A stretch of 22,673 bases of DNA from CAG-390 sp045644325 (GTDB lineage Bacteria; Bacillota; Clostridia; Oscillospirales; CAG-272): NCBI GenBank assembly GCA_045644325.1, contig JAZRGT010000073.1, positions 1 through 22,673 of the forward strand, written 5' to 3'. Positions 1-7,637 of the stretch are shown piece by piece; positions within the stretch are counted from its first letter, which is position 1; each line of letters opens with the position of its first letter. A program made the translations under genes and the position numbers. The notes beneath the pieces are model-generated. The model ran no database searches, had not been told where the DNA came from, and saw nothing but the letters and a program-made list of their open reading frames with translations.

Positions 1-1
1 C

Positions 2-1594
2 TACCTTGCAGCAGACATCACCCTTCCTGCATCCTATGCAGAGCCCTTCTGGGGCATTCTTGACGGTAACGGCAAGACCCTTACCGTAACCAACCCCGTA
101 TTTGCTGACTTCTCCGGCGAAGTTAAGAACCTCACCATCAAAGGCGAGATCTACTACACCGATGCTGATGCAGCAGGATTTGCTACCACCTCCTCCAGAG
201 GTTACACCGCAATCAACGTAACCAACAATGCAAACGTAACCGTTATGGGTCTCGGTAAGCATGCCGGCGGTTTCTCCGCAAGAATCGTTAACACCGATTT
301 CGGTACCGCAGAGTGCTTCTTCATCAACTGCGTAAACAACGGTAACGTCTACATCGATTCTATCGCTGACCAGAAGATGAGAGGCGGCGGATTCGCAGGT
401 ATTCTTGACCTTTCTCACTTCTATAACTGCACAAACAACGGTGATATCTACGTTAAGGGTACCACCATCATCGCAGGCGGCTTCGTAGGCCGTGTAGCTC
501 TTACCGCTTCTATGAACGGCTGTGAGGCTTTCAACTGCACCAACAACGGTAACGTTAAGATCGAAGACCCCTATAAGGATACTACCGGCGCTGAGCACAT
601 GGGTACCGGCGGATCCGACGCAGCAGGCTTCTTCGGCTACGTAGGTGGCTCGGGCAACGCTGGCTGGTACAAGGCTTGGGGTTGCACCAACAACGGTGAC
701 ATCACCGGTCAGTACAGAGTATCCGGTATCTTCGGTTACGTTTACGCTTCCGGTTCTACTGCATTCGCAGACGTTCAGTTCTGCCAGCAGAACGGCGATC
801 TCGTTTTCGGTCGTACCGCTGATATCAAGGAAGGCACCGTTCCTTACGACTACTGCGGTCCGTTCATCGCTTACACCAACTCTCCCTTCACCACTATCAA
901 GTACTGTATCGACACCGGTACAATCACTCTCCGTGACGGCGCTATCTCCGGTAACGACGGTAGATCCTTCGTAGGTCTTTCCTCCGCAGACGGTTCTCAG
1001 TACGACATTAAGGGCGTTTACGTTCTTAACAAGGAACAGTACAAGTACCTCACTTGGGCTTCCGATGACAAGTACGCTGCTAACAGATATGAGATCAACA
1101 TCGCAGAGGGTATCTTCGTAACCACTCTCGAAGAGATCAAGTCCGGTAAGGTTGCATACCTCATCAACGAGGCAGCTCTTGTTGACGATTACGGCTACGC
1201 TACCATCGACGATGCAGCAGCTTATGCATGGGCAGGCTTCACCGAGGGTCAGACCTTCTCCTTCGGTCAGAAGATCGGCACCGATAACTTCCCCGCTCCC
1301 TCTATGAACGCTGAAAACTGGATCGTTCTCTCCGGCGACAAGTACGTAAACGGTGAGAAGGGCGCAGTAGAGACCACCAAGGCTCCCGAGACCACCAAGG
1401 CTCCCGAAGAGACCAAGGCTCCCGAGACCGAGGCACCCACTACCGATGCTCCCGTAGCTACCGAGGCTCCTGTACAGACCGATGCTCCTGTAGATACCGA
1501 GCCCGCTAAGTCCGGCTGTGGCTCCTTCGTAGCAGGCGGCATTGCAATCCTTGCAATCCTTGGCACTGCTCTAGTTATCAAGAAGAGAGACTAA
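2..1594 (+). CDS. Surface-anchored repeat protein, paralogue 1 (5'-partial)
   Basis: The open frame runs in from the window edge, so the signal peptide and first residues are missing. The ATG at 245 is internal, because residues encoded from position 2 already align with the next gene. The body is a chain of short repeats around the pattern C-x-N-N-G-(D/N)-(I/V), for example NCTNNGDIYV and GCTNNGDITG, interspersed with GGF.G or GIFGYV segments. This resembles GLUG-type beta-solenoid repeats of Clostridia surface proteins. A Thr/Glu/Ala/Pro linker (1367-1510) leads to SGCGS, one hydrophobic helix and a KKRD end, so the protein is probably anchored in the membrane with the repeats outside. Codons are strongly biased (ACC, GAC, AAC, TTC), suggesting high expression. 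The ligand or role is unknown. I am confident it is a real gene and less sure of the repeat family. Confidence 0.88.
   Translation, partial: YLAADITLPASYAEPFWGILDGNGKTLTVTNPVFADFSGEVKNLTIKGEIYYTDADAAGFATTSSRGYTAINVTNNANVTVMGLGKHAGGFSARIVNTDFGTAECFFINCVNNGNVYIDSIADQKMRGGGFAGILDLSHFYNCTNNGDIYVKGTTIIAGGFVGRVALTASMNGCEAFNCTNNGNVKIEDPYKDTTGAEHMGTGGSDAAGFFGYVGGSGNAGWYKAWGCTNNGDITGQYRVSGIFGYVYASGSTAFADVQFCQQNGDLVFGRTADIKEGTVPYDYCGPFIAYTNSPFTTIKYCIDTGTITLRDGAISGNDGRSFVGLSSADGSQYDIKGVYVLNKEQYKYLTWASDDKYAANRYEINIAEGIFVTTLEEIKSGKVAYLINEAALVDDYGYATIDDAAAYAWAGFTEGQTFSFGQKIGTDNFPAPSMNAENWIVLSGDKYVNGEKGAVETTKAPETTKAPEETKAPETEAPTTDAPVATEAPVQTDAPVDTEPAKSGCGSFVAGGIAILAILGTALVIKKRD
1367..1510 (+). repeat. TEAP-type linker repeats in paralogue 1
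   Basis: In-frame low-complexity repeat of 5-6 codon units such as ETTKAP, EETKAP, TTDAP and VATEAP. It encodes an extended, Thr-rich, probably wall-spanning linker between the repeat domain and the C-terminal membrane helix. Confidence 0.85.
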
Positions 1595-1610
1595 TTCTTA
1601 ATACATAAAA

Positions 1611-1637
1611 ACCTCCCTTCGGGGAGGTCTTTATTTT
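1611..1637 (+). terminator. Intrinsic terminator after paralogue 1
   Basis: Seven-base-pair stem ACCTCCC/GGGAGGT with a TTCG tetraloop, followed by a T-rich tract (TTTATTTT). It begins 17 bp after the stop codon. Confidence 0.9.
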
Positions 1638-1688
1638 GTCAAATTTTGAACTTTCGGTGTCGTCTGAATAAATATCTTCCACTATATC

Positions 1689-1717
1689 TTGACTTTAATG
1701 CGTAAATGTAGTATAAT
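1689..1717 (+). promoter_or_regulatory. Sigma-A-type promoter for paralogue 2
   Basis: TTGACT (-35, 1689-1694) and TATAAT (-10, 1712-1717) are separated by exactly 17 bp. The expected start near 1724 leaves a leader of about 50 nt before the ATG at 1777. The near-consensus boxes fit the strong codon bias of the gene. Confidence 0.85.
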
Positions 1718-1776
1718 ATTAATAATCGTCGGCTATTTGCCGAGCGAAATATAAAAACGCAAAGAGGTAAATTGTA

Positions 1777-3480
1777 ATGCGTAAAATCACATCTGTTGTT
1801 CTCAGCGTTATCATGCTTCTTTCCGTGTGCGGTCTTTGCTTCCCCGTAAGCGCCGCTCCCGAAGGAACTGCGATCAACACTGCGGACGATTTTCTCAACA
1901 TGGCGGCTGAAGGTACCTACTACCTGAACGCTGACATCACCGTTAATGCAAGCTATGCCAATGCATTCAAGGGCACCTTCGACGGCAACGGTCACACCGT
2001 AACCGTAAAAGCTCCTATGTTTGCTGACTTCTCCGGTACCGTCAAGAACCTCACCATCGCCGGCGAGGTATACGTTACCGATGCTAACGGCGCGGCTTTC
2101 GCAGTTCGTTCTTCCAACGGTATTATTGCTGAAAACGTAACCAACAACGCAAGTGTTACCGTTCTCGGCACCGGCATTATCGCCGCAGGTCTTGTTTGTG
2201 AGGATGTTGCAACCCAGACCGACAAGAAGAATCCTCCCAGCAGCTTCACCAACGTAGTAAATAACGGCGAGATCTACGTCGAGTCCGCTGCAGGCCTTAA
2301 GCCCACCGCTGCAGGTCTTGTTGCTTTCGCTGATTCTATCGTTTTCACTAACTGCACCAACAATGCTAAGGTTACCGCAAACGGTGTGTGCGCTCGTGCG
2401 GCAGGTATCTGCGCGAGAGTTTCTCCCGTTAAGGGCAATAACAACGCAGAGGCTTACAACTGTGTAAACAACGGTGAGATCACCTCCGTTGAGAGCTATC
2501 TTGACACCGACGGTGTTTCCGTTGGTACCGGTGCATCCGAGACCGCAGGTATTTTCGCAAACGTAGGCGTTAAGAGCAACGTAGGTATCTACCGCGCTTG
2601 GGGTTGTATCAATAACGGCGATATCAAGGGTACTTACAGAACTTCCGGTATTATCGGTTATGCATACGGCTCCGGCAGTAACCAGTTCGCAGATATTCAG
2701 TTCTGCATCAATACGGGCGATCTCTACTACGGCAGAGTTAAGTCCAATGACGGCAACGTACACGACTGGTGCGGTCCCTTCATCGGTTACACCAACACCC
2801 CCTTTACCACTGTTAAGTACAATATCGACCTCGGCGCTTACATCAGAGATCCCCAGGCGATCAACCTCAACCCCGGCATGTGCTTCTTCGGCTGCTCGTC
2901 CGCTGACGTTATGCAGTGCGACGTTGTAGGCAACTACATTATGAGCAAGGATTCCTTCGTATACTACACCTACGCATCCGCCGAGTCCAACGCCGCACAG
3001 CGTCACCTTATCTCCGAGGTTGACGGTATCCTTCCCGTAACCCTTGAGGATGTCAAGTCCGGTAAGATCGCATACGAGATCAACACTCTCGCTGCTGCTG
3101 ACGAGTTCGGCTTTGCAGAGGGTTATGCATTCTATCAGAACATCGGCTCCGATAACCTTCCCACCGTTGATTCCACTCACGGTTGGGTAGTTCTCTCCGG
3201 CAATACCTACGTAAACGGCAGCGCAGAGGCTGATACCACCGCTGAGGTTACCACCGAAGCACCCGCTCCCGAGACCACCAAGGCTCCCGAAGAGACCGAG
3301 GCTCCCACTACCGAGGCTCCTACTACCGAGGCTCCCGCAGCTACCGAGGCTCCTGCACAGACCGAGGCTCCCACTGATACCGAGGCTCCCGCTAAGTCCG
3401 GTTGTGGCTCCTTCGTAGCAGGCGGCATTGCAATCCTTGCAATTCTCGGCACCGCTCTTGTTATCAAGAAGAGAGACTAA
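1777..3480 (+). CDS. Surface-anchored repeat protein, paralogue 2 (complete)
   Basis: A 567-residue paralogue of the gene upstream. The start is set by AAAGAGG (1761-1767) nine bases before the ATG. Residues 1-26 form a signal peptide (MRK, hydrophobic core, cleavage after VSA). Residues from about 50 to 440 carry the same C-x-N-N-G-(D/E)-(I/V) repeats, e.g. NCVNNGEITS and GCINNGDIKG. A TEAP linker follows, then SGCGS, one hydrophobic helix and the KKRD end. The last 27 residues match paralogue 1 exactly, and the nucleotide match continues past the stop codon, which points to tandem duplication or conversion. The expected place is outside the cell, tethered by the C-terminal helix. It has its own promoter and terminator. 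No catalytic motif is visible and the function is unknown. Codon use is highly biased, as expected for an abundant protein. Confidence 0.93.
   Translation: MRKITSVVLSVIMLLSVCGLCFPVSAAPEGTAINTADDFLNMAAEGTYYLNADITVNASYANAFKGTFDGNGHTVTVKAPMFADFSGTVKNLTIAGEVYVTDANGAAFAVRSSNGIIAENVTNNASVTVLGTGIIAAGLVCEDVATQTDKKNPPSSFTNVVNNGEIYVESAAGLKPTAAGLVAFADSIVFTNCTNNAKVTANGVCARAAGICARVSPVKGNNNAEAYNCVNNGEITSVESYLDTDGVSVGTGASETAGIFANVGVKSNVGIYRAWGCINNGDIKGTYRTSGIIGYAYGSGSNQFADIQFCINTGDLYYGRVKSNDGNVHDWCGPFIGYTNTPFTTVKYNIDLGAYIRDPQAINLNPGMCFFGCSSADVMQCDVVGNYIMSKDSFVYYTYASAESNAAQRHLISEVDGILPVTLEDVKSGKIAYEINTLAAADEFGFAEGYAFYQNIGSDNLPTVDSTHGWVVLSGNTYVNGSAEADTTAEVTTEAPAPETTKAPEETEAPTTEAPTTEAPAATEAPAQTEAPTDTEAPAKSGCGSFVAGGIAILAILGTALVIKKRD
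3235..3396 (+). repeat. TEAP-type linker repeats in paralogue 2
   Basis: In-frame tandem units such as TTEAP, AATEAP, AQTEAP and EETEAP. The linker is slightly longer than the one in paralogue 1, so unit number differs between the two copies. Confidence 0.85.
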
Positions 3481-3492
3481 TTCTTAAACATC

Positions 3493-3524
3493 AAAGACCT
3501 CCCGCTTCGGCGAGAGGTCTTTTT
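3493..3524 (+). terminator. Intrinsic terminator after paralogue 2
   Basis: Stem AAAGACCTC/GAGGTCTTT with an inner CGC/GCG stem capped by TTCG (one C-A mismatch between the two), then TTTTT. It starts 12 bp after the stop codon. Confidence 0.88.
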
Positions 3525-3534
3525 GTAATTCTTC

Positions 3535-3563
3535 TTGACTTTCCGCAAGAAATGTGATAATAT
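3535..3563 (+). promoter_or_regulatory. Probable promoter for the helicase gene
   Basis: TTGACT at 3535-3540 is followed after 17 bp by TAATAT (3558-3563), or after 15 bp by GATAAT. It sits between the preceding terminator and the helicase start. Confidence 0.6.
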
Positions 3564-3615
3564 ATACATATAATATAATGAGGTACTGTGTGCTGATCGG
3601 AAAGGCGGTGAGCGG

Positions 3616-6027
3616 GTGCGCTTTGACAGTGAACTTAATATGGTCGTGATCTCGGTACGCGAGCTTGCCGAGCGTGCGTCGCAAGGCGGAAGCCTCGGTG
3701 CGGGTGCGCCCGATTCGCCGACGGCGGAGGAGGGAAGAACGCTTCACAAGCTCCTCGCCGATTCGCAGGGCGAGGGCTTCAAGGCTGAATTTCCGATTTC
3801 TGCAGACTTTGAAAGCGGATGGCTCACCTACCGCATTTCGGGGCGCGCAGACGGCGTTGTGGAGTCGGATATACCTATCGTAACGGAATTCAAAACCGTT
3901 ACTCATTCGGCGTTCGACAGGGCTTCCTCGAGGCTTGGAAGGGCGCAGGTGACGATCTACGCCGCGCTTTACGCGCTTGCTCATTCGGTGAAAAAGGTGA
4001 CGGCACGCCTCGTGATCGCAACTCCCGACGGCGAGAAGATCAAGAATTCGGACAGGACTTATACAGCCGACGAGCTGATGATCTCGCTCCACGCGCTTAT
4101 ATCGAAGATTGCTCCGCTTGCATATAATGAGGCTGACTCGGTAAAAAAGACTCATCCCGAGCTTGCAGGCTTGAAATTTCCTCACCCGAGTCTGCGCGAT
4201 GGTCAGCGAGAGCTGATATCATCTGTCGCGTCAGCTGTCCGAGGCGGAAAACGACTTTTTGCACAAGCTCCGACGGGCATCGGAAAGACGGTTTCCGTGC
4301 TCTACGGTGCGGCTCGTGCGATGGGTACGAGCGACGTTCGAAGAATATTTTACCTGACAGCCAAGGCAAGCACGCGCCGAGAGGCTTACGCCGCCGCGGG
4401 ACGGCTTGTGGGAGTCGGCGCGGGACTACGTACTATGGTGCTGACGGCGAAGGAGCAGATCTGTCCGCGCAAAACGGACGGCGAATTTGTCTGCGATCCC
4501 GAGCATTGTCCGCTTGCCAAGGGCTATTACGACAAGCGCTCGGCGGCCCTTGAATCCTTGATCTCGCAATATAAGGGCTATCCCGCGGGCGCGATATCTG
4601 CCGCTGCGGCAAAGCACGGTGTTTGCCCCTACGAGTTTTCGCTCGATCTCTCGGAATACTGCGATATCATAATCTGTGACTATAACTACGCCTTTGATCC
4701 CGCCGTTCGCCTCCGCCGATATTTTGCGGACGATGCGTATTGCGGCGGTAAGAACGTCTTTTTGATCGACGAGGCACACAATCTGCCCGAGCGCGCGAGG
4801 GATATTTTCTCGGCAACTCTGACAAGGCAGGATATCGACCGCTTGCGCCCCGTAGTTCAGGGCGATAATTTACTATGTTCCGCACTTGATGCGCTTGATA
4901 AGGCTATCTGCCGCGCGGGCGAGCTCTGCGAGGAGAATATGACCGATCGCGACGGTGTGCGGTGCGGTTATTATTTCAATCTTAATCCCTTGCCAGAGCT
5001 TGACGATGCGGTCGCGCGTGCGCTTGAGCGGACGGAGTTGTTCTATTTCACGCACCGAACCGATGCCCCACTTGCGGGTGCGGCATCGCGGTTCCGCGGC
5101 ATCTGCAAAAAATGGCAGAACGCGGCGGATAATTTTGATGAGAGGTATCGAACCTATATCGAGAAGATAGGCGACGAGGTTTCGCTGAAGCTCTACTGCC
5201 TCGACCCGTCGGCACGGCTCGATGAAGCACTTTCGGAGGCTTATGCTTCGGTATTCTTCTCGGCAACTCTCACCCCCGCCGATTATTTTTCGGATATTCT
5301 CGGTGGTGGCAAAGACAGCCGTTCGATCTCATTACCCTCACCGTTCCCGCGCGATAATCTCGGTCTTATCGCGCTGACATCTGTCAGCACGCGCTTTGAG
5401 GACAGAGATAAATCCTACAAGAAGATCGCGGGCGCGATCGCGGCGACCGTTGCGGCAAAGCGAGGAAACTACATCGTTTATTTCCCCTCCTATAAATATA
5501 TGCAGAGCGTTGCCGATATATTTTGCGAGCGTTACCCGAAGGTTGCCGTTTCGATACAGCGAAGCGGTATGACGAGGCAGGAAAGGGAAGAATTTCTCTC
5601 CTTCTTCGAGGATGACGTCGGTAAACTGCGAGTCGGGTTCTGCGTTCTCGGAGGAAGCTTTTCGGAGGGCGTTGACCTGCCGGGAAGCAGACTTATCGGT
5701 ACGGTCATCGTCGGCGTCGGGCTCCCCGGACTTTCTGCGGAACGGAATATCATCCGCGATTATTTCGAAAACCGAGCCGAGTGCGGATACGATTATTCAT
5801 ATACCTATCCCGGTATGAATTCGATCCTGCAGGCGGCTGGTAGAGTTATCCGCCGTCCCGAGGACAGAGGAGTGGTAGTGCTTGTTGACGACCGCTATGC
5901 GGGCGAAAAATACCGCGCGCTCTATCCGCCCCATTGGGAAGGAATGAAATTTGCCGCGGATATACCCGAGCTGCAAGCCGAACTTGCGGATTTTTGGACA
6001 AAAACTGCGTTCGATGAAGAAAATTAA
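3616..6027 (+). CDS. RecB-like nuclease / DinG-XPD-type Fe-S DNA helicase
   Basis: Predicted 803-residue ATP-dependent DNA helicase of the DinG/Rad3 superfamily 2 group with an N-terminal PD-(D/E)XK domain. Nuclease residues visible are H44, D79 (GRAD), E91-F-K93 and Q111-x3-Y115, the order seen in RecB-type nucleases. The helicase part has Walker A QAPTGIGKT (217-225), four cysteines expected to hold a 4Fe-4S cluster (C283, C293, C298, C337), the DEAH box (385-388), SATLTP (549-554), SEGVDLPG (683-690) and QAAGRVIRR (739-747). I chose the GTG at 3616, with AGGCGG seven bases upstream; the ATG at 3640 is an alternative and also leaves the conserved ISVREL intact. The likely role is repair or processing of unusual DNA structures, inferred from the family. 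It is a single gene between a terminator and the asnS promoter. Confidence 0.92.
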   Translation: MRFDSELNMVVISVRELAERASQGGSLGAGAPDSPTAEEGRTLHKLLADSQGEGFKAEFPISADFESGWLTYRISGRADGVVESDIPIVTEFKTVTHSAFDRASSRLGRAQVTIYAALYALAHSVKKVTARLVIATPDGEKIKNSDRTYTADELMISLHALISKIAPLAYNEADSVKKTHPELAGLKFPHPSLRDGQRELISSVASAVRGGKRLFAQAPTGIGKTVSVLYGAARAMGTSDVRRIFYLTAKASTRREAYAAAGRLVGVGAGLRTMVLTAKEQICPRKTDGEFVCDPEHCPLAKGYYDKRSAALESLISQYKGYPAGAISAAAAKHGVCPYEFSLDLSEYCDIIICDYNYAFDPAVRLRRYFADDAYCGGKNVFLIDEAHNLPERARDIFSATLTRQDIDRLRPVVQGDNLLCSALDALDKAICRAGELCEENMTDRDGVRCGYYFNLNPLPELDDAVARALERTELFYFTHRTDAPLAGAASRFRGICKKWQNAADNFDERYRTYIEKIGDEVSLKLYCLDPSARLDEALSEAYASVFFSATLTPADYFSDILGGGKDSRSISLPSPFPRDNLGLIALTSVSTRFEDRDKSYKKIAGAIAATVAAKRGNYIVYFPSYKYMQSVADIFCERYPKVAVSIQRSGMTRQEREEFLSFFEDDVGKLRVGFCVLGGSFSEGVDLPGSRLIGTVIVGVGLPGLSAERNIIRDYFENRAECGYDYSYTYPGMNSILQAAGRVIRRPEDRGVVVLVDDRYAGEKYRALYPPHWEGMKFAADIPELQAELADFWTKTAFDEEN

Positions 6028-6057
6028 AAATAATATTTGCGATTTTGAAAATAATAC

Positions 6058-6086
6058 TTGCAAAATGCGAGCTTTTGTGGTATAAT
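6058..6086 (+). promoter_or_regulatory. Promoter for asnS
   Basis: TTGCAA (6058-6063), 17 bp, then TATAAT (6081-6086) preceded by TGG, giving an extended -10. The expected start near 6093 leaves a leader of about 93 nt. No terminator is seen after the helicase, so some read-through is possible. Confidence 0.8.
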
Positions 6087-6110
6087 ATTAGCTATACGAA
6101 AGTTGAATTC

Positions 6111-6135
6111 TGCAATTTTTGATCAAAAAATTGCA
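6111..6135 (+). repeat. Perfect inverted repeat in the asnS leader
   Basis: TGCAATTTTT and AAAAATTGCA form a perfect 10 bp stem with a GATCA loop, about 20 nt into the predicted transcript and 50 nt before the start codon. The leader is too short for a usual T-box. It could be an operator or a weak RNA hairpin. Confidence 0.6.
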
Positions 6136-6185
6136 CTTTTGAAAAGGCAAGCCGCATTTTGCCTATACAAGGAAGGAAACCTGTC

Positions 6186-7580
6186 ATGGAAAGAACCACA
6201 ATCAAAGAAATTTTTGCGGCACCCGAAAAATTTGCCGACTGTGAGATCACAGTTGCAGGTTGGGCAAGAACTATCCGTTCGAGCAACGTATTCGGCTTCA
6301 TTGAGCTGAACGACGGCTCTTATTTCTCAAATCTTCAGATCGTTGTTGAGAGCGAAAAGCTCGAGAACTACAAGGAGATCGTTAAGCAGAACGTTGGCGC
6401 GTCCTTCGTTTGCAAGGGTATTCTCGTACTCACTCCCGAGGCTCCCCAGCCCTTCGAGCTCAAGGCGACCGAGATCGCGCTTGAGGGTGCATCCGCTCCC
6501 GATTTCCCGCTTCAGAAGAAGCGTCATTCGCTCGAGTACCTCCGTACCATCGCGCATCTTCGTCCCCGTGCAAACACCTTCAACGCAGTTTTCCGCGTTC
6601 GTTCGGTAGTTGCTTACGCTATTCACAGCTTCTTCTTCGAGAGAGGCTTCGTATACGTTCATACTCCCCTGATCACCGGCTCCGACTGTGAGGGCGCGGG
6701 CGAGATGTTCCAGGTCACCACTCTCGACCTTGCAAATCCCCCCAAGACTCCCGACGGAGAGATCGACTATTCGCAGGACTTCTTCGGCAAGAAGACCGGA
6801 CTTACCGTTTCGGGTCAGCTCAATGTTGAGACCTTTGCGATGGCTTTTGCTAACGTATATACCTTCGGTCCCACCTTCCGTGCAGAGAAGTCCTACACTC
6901 AGCGCCACGCGGCAGAGTTCTGGATGGTCGAGCCCGAGATGGCATTTGCAGATCTTAACGATTATATGGACACCGCAGAGGCGATGGTCAAGTATATCGT
7001 CAAGTTCGTTATGAAGGAGTGCCCCGCAGAGCTTGAATTCTTCAACAAGTTCATCGACAAGGGTCTTATCGAAAGACTTCAGAACCTCGTTGAGAACGAT
7101 TTTGGACGCATCACCTACACCGATGCTGTTAAGCTCCTTGAAGAGAGCGGCGTGAAGTTCGATTATCCCGTTAAGTGGGGTATCGACCTCCAGACCGAGC
7201 ACGAAAGATACCTCACCGAGCAGGTCTTCAAGAAGCCCGTATTTGTTACCGATTATCCCAAGGATATCAAGGCGTTCTATATGCGTCAGAACGACGACGG
7301 CAAGACCGTTGCGGCTGCGGATATGCTCGTTCCCGGCGTTGGAGAGCTCATTGGCGGTTCTCAGCGTGAGGAGCGACTCGATAAGCTCGAGGAGGCTATC
7401 AAGCGCTTCGGACTCGCTCCCGAGGATTACTCCTGGTACTGCGACCTTCGCCGCTACGGCGGAACCAAGCACGCGGGCTACGGCCTCGGCTTTGAGCGCA
7501 TGATCATGTACGTTACCGGCGTTTCCAACATCCGTGACGTTGAGGCGTTCCCCAGAACCACAGGTAACGCTGATTTCTAA
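6186..7580 (+). CDS. asnS: Asparagine--tRNA ligase
   Basis: Class IIb aminoacyl-tRNA synthetase that charges tRNA-Asn with asparagine in the cytoplasm; 464 residues, close to the E. coli enzyme (466). The N-terminal OB-fold anticodon-binding domain (about residues 1-105, ITVAGWARTIR) precedes the catalytic domain. Motif 2 is FRAEKS (231-236) and continues through the RHAAEFWMVEPE stretch; motif 3 includes GLGFER (433-438). The C-terminal FPRTTGNADF is typical of AsnRS and separates it from AspRS. The start at 6186 is chosen because GGAAGGA (6171-6177) lies eight bases upstream; an upstream in-frame TTG has no such site. The aminotransferase follows after 57 bp with only a T-less hairpin between them, so the two are probably cotranscribed. 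Confidence 0.97.
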   Translation: MERTTIKEIFAAPEKFADCEITVAGWARTIRSSNVFGFIELNDGSYFSNLQIVVESEKLENYKEIVKQNVGASFVCKGILVLTPEAPQPFELKATEIALEGASAPDFPLQKKRHSLEYLRTIAHLRPRANTFNAVFRVRSVVAYAIHSFFFERGFVYVHTPLITGSDCEGAGEMFQVTTLDLANPPKTPDGEIDYSQDFFGKKTGLTVSGQLNVETFAMAFANVYTFGPTFRAEKSYTQRHAAEFWMVEPEMAFADLNDYMDTAEAMVKYIVKFVMKECPAELEFFNKFIDKGLIERLQNLVENDFGRITYTDAVKLLEESGVKFDYPVKWGIDLQTEHERYLTEQVFKKPVFVTDYPKDIKAFYMRQNDDGKTVAAADMLVPGVGELIGGSQREERLDKLEEAIKRFGLAPEDYSWYCDLRRYGGTKHAGYGLGFERMIMYVTGVSNIRDVEAFPRTTGNADF

Positions 7581-7585
7581 TCCAA

Positions 7586-7607
7586 ATAAGCCGCATAAAC
7601 GGCTTAT
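7586..7607 (+). promoter_or_regulatory. Stem-loop between asnS and the aminotransferase
   Basis: ATAAGCCG/CGGCTTAT is a perfect 8 bp stem with a CATAAA loop and no T-tract after it. It is more likely an mRNA stability or processing hairpin inside an operon than a terminator. Confidence 0.5.
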
Positions 7608-7637
7608 CGGAATTCTACAATATGAAAGGAAGCCGTT

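Noticed and set aside
1639..3180. Long minus-strand open frame (513 codons) opposite surface paralogue 2
   Set aside because: It exists because the real gene's codon bias avoids stop codons on the other strand; its translation is Val/Cys/Gly-rich nonsense and it has no ribosome binding site.
6093..6185. T-box riboswitch upstream of asnS
   Set aside because: The leader is only about 93 nt and lacks the conserved T-box sequence and a terminator/antiterminator pair.
6327..7472. Minus-strand frame of 381 codons opposite asnS
   Set aside because: Shadow of the strongly codon-biased asnS, which has clear class II synthetase motifs.
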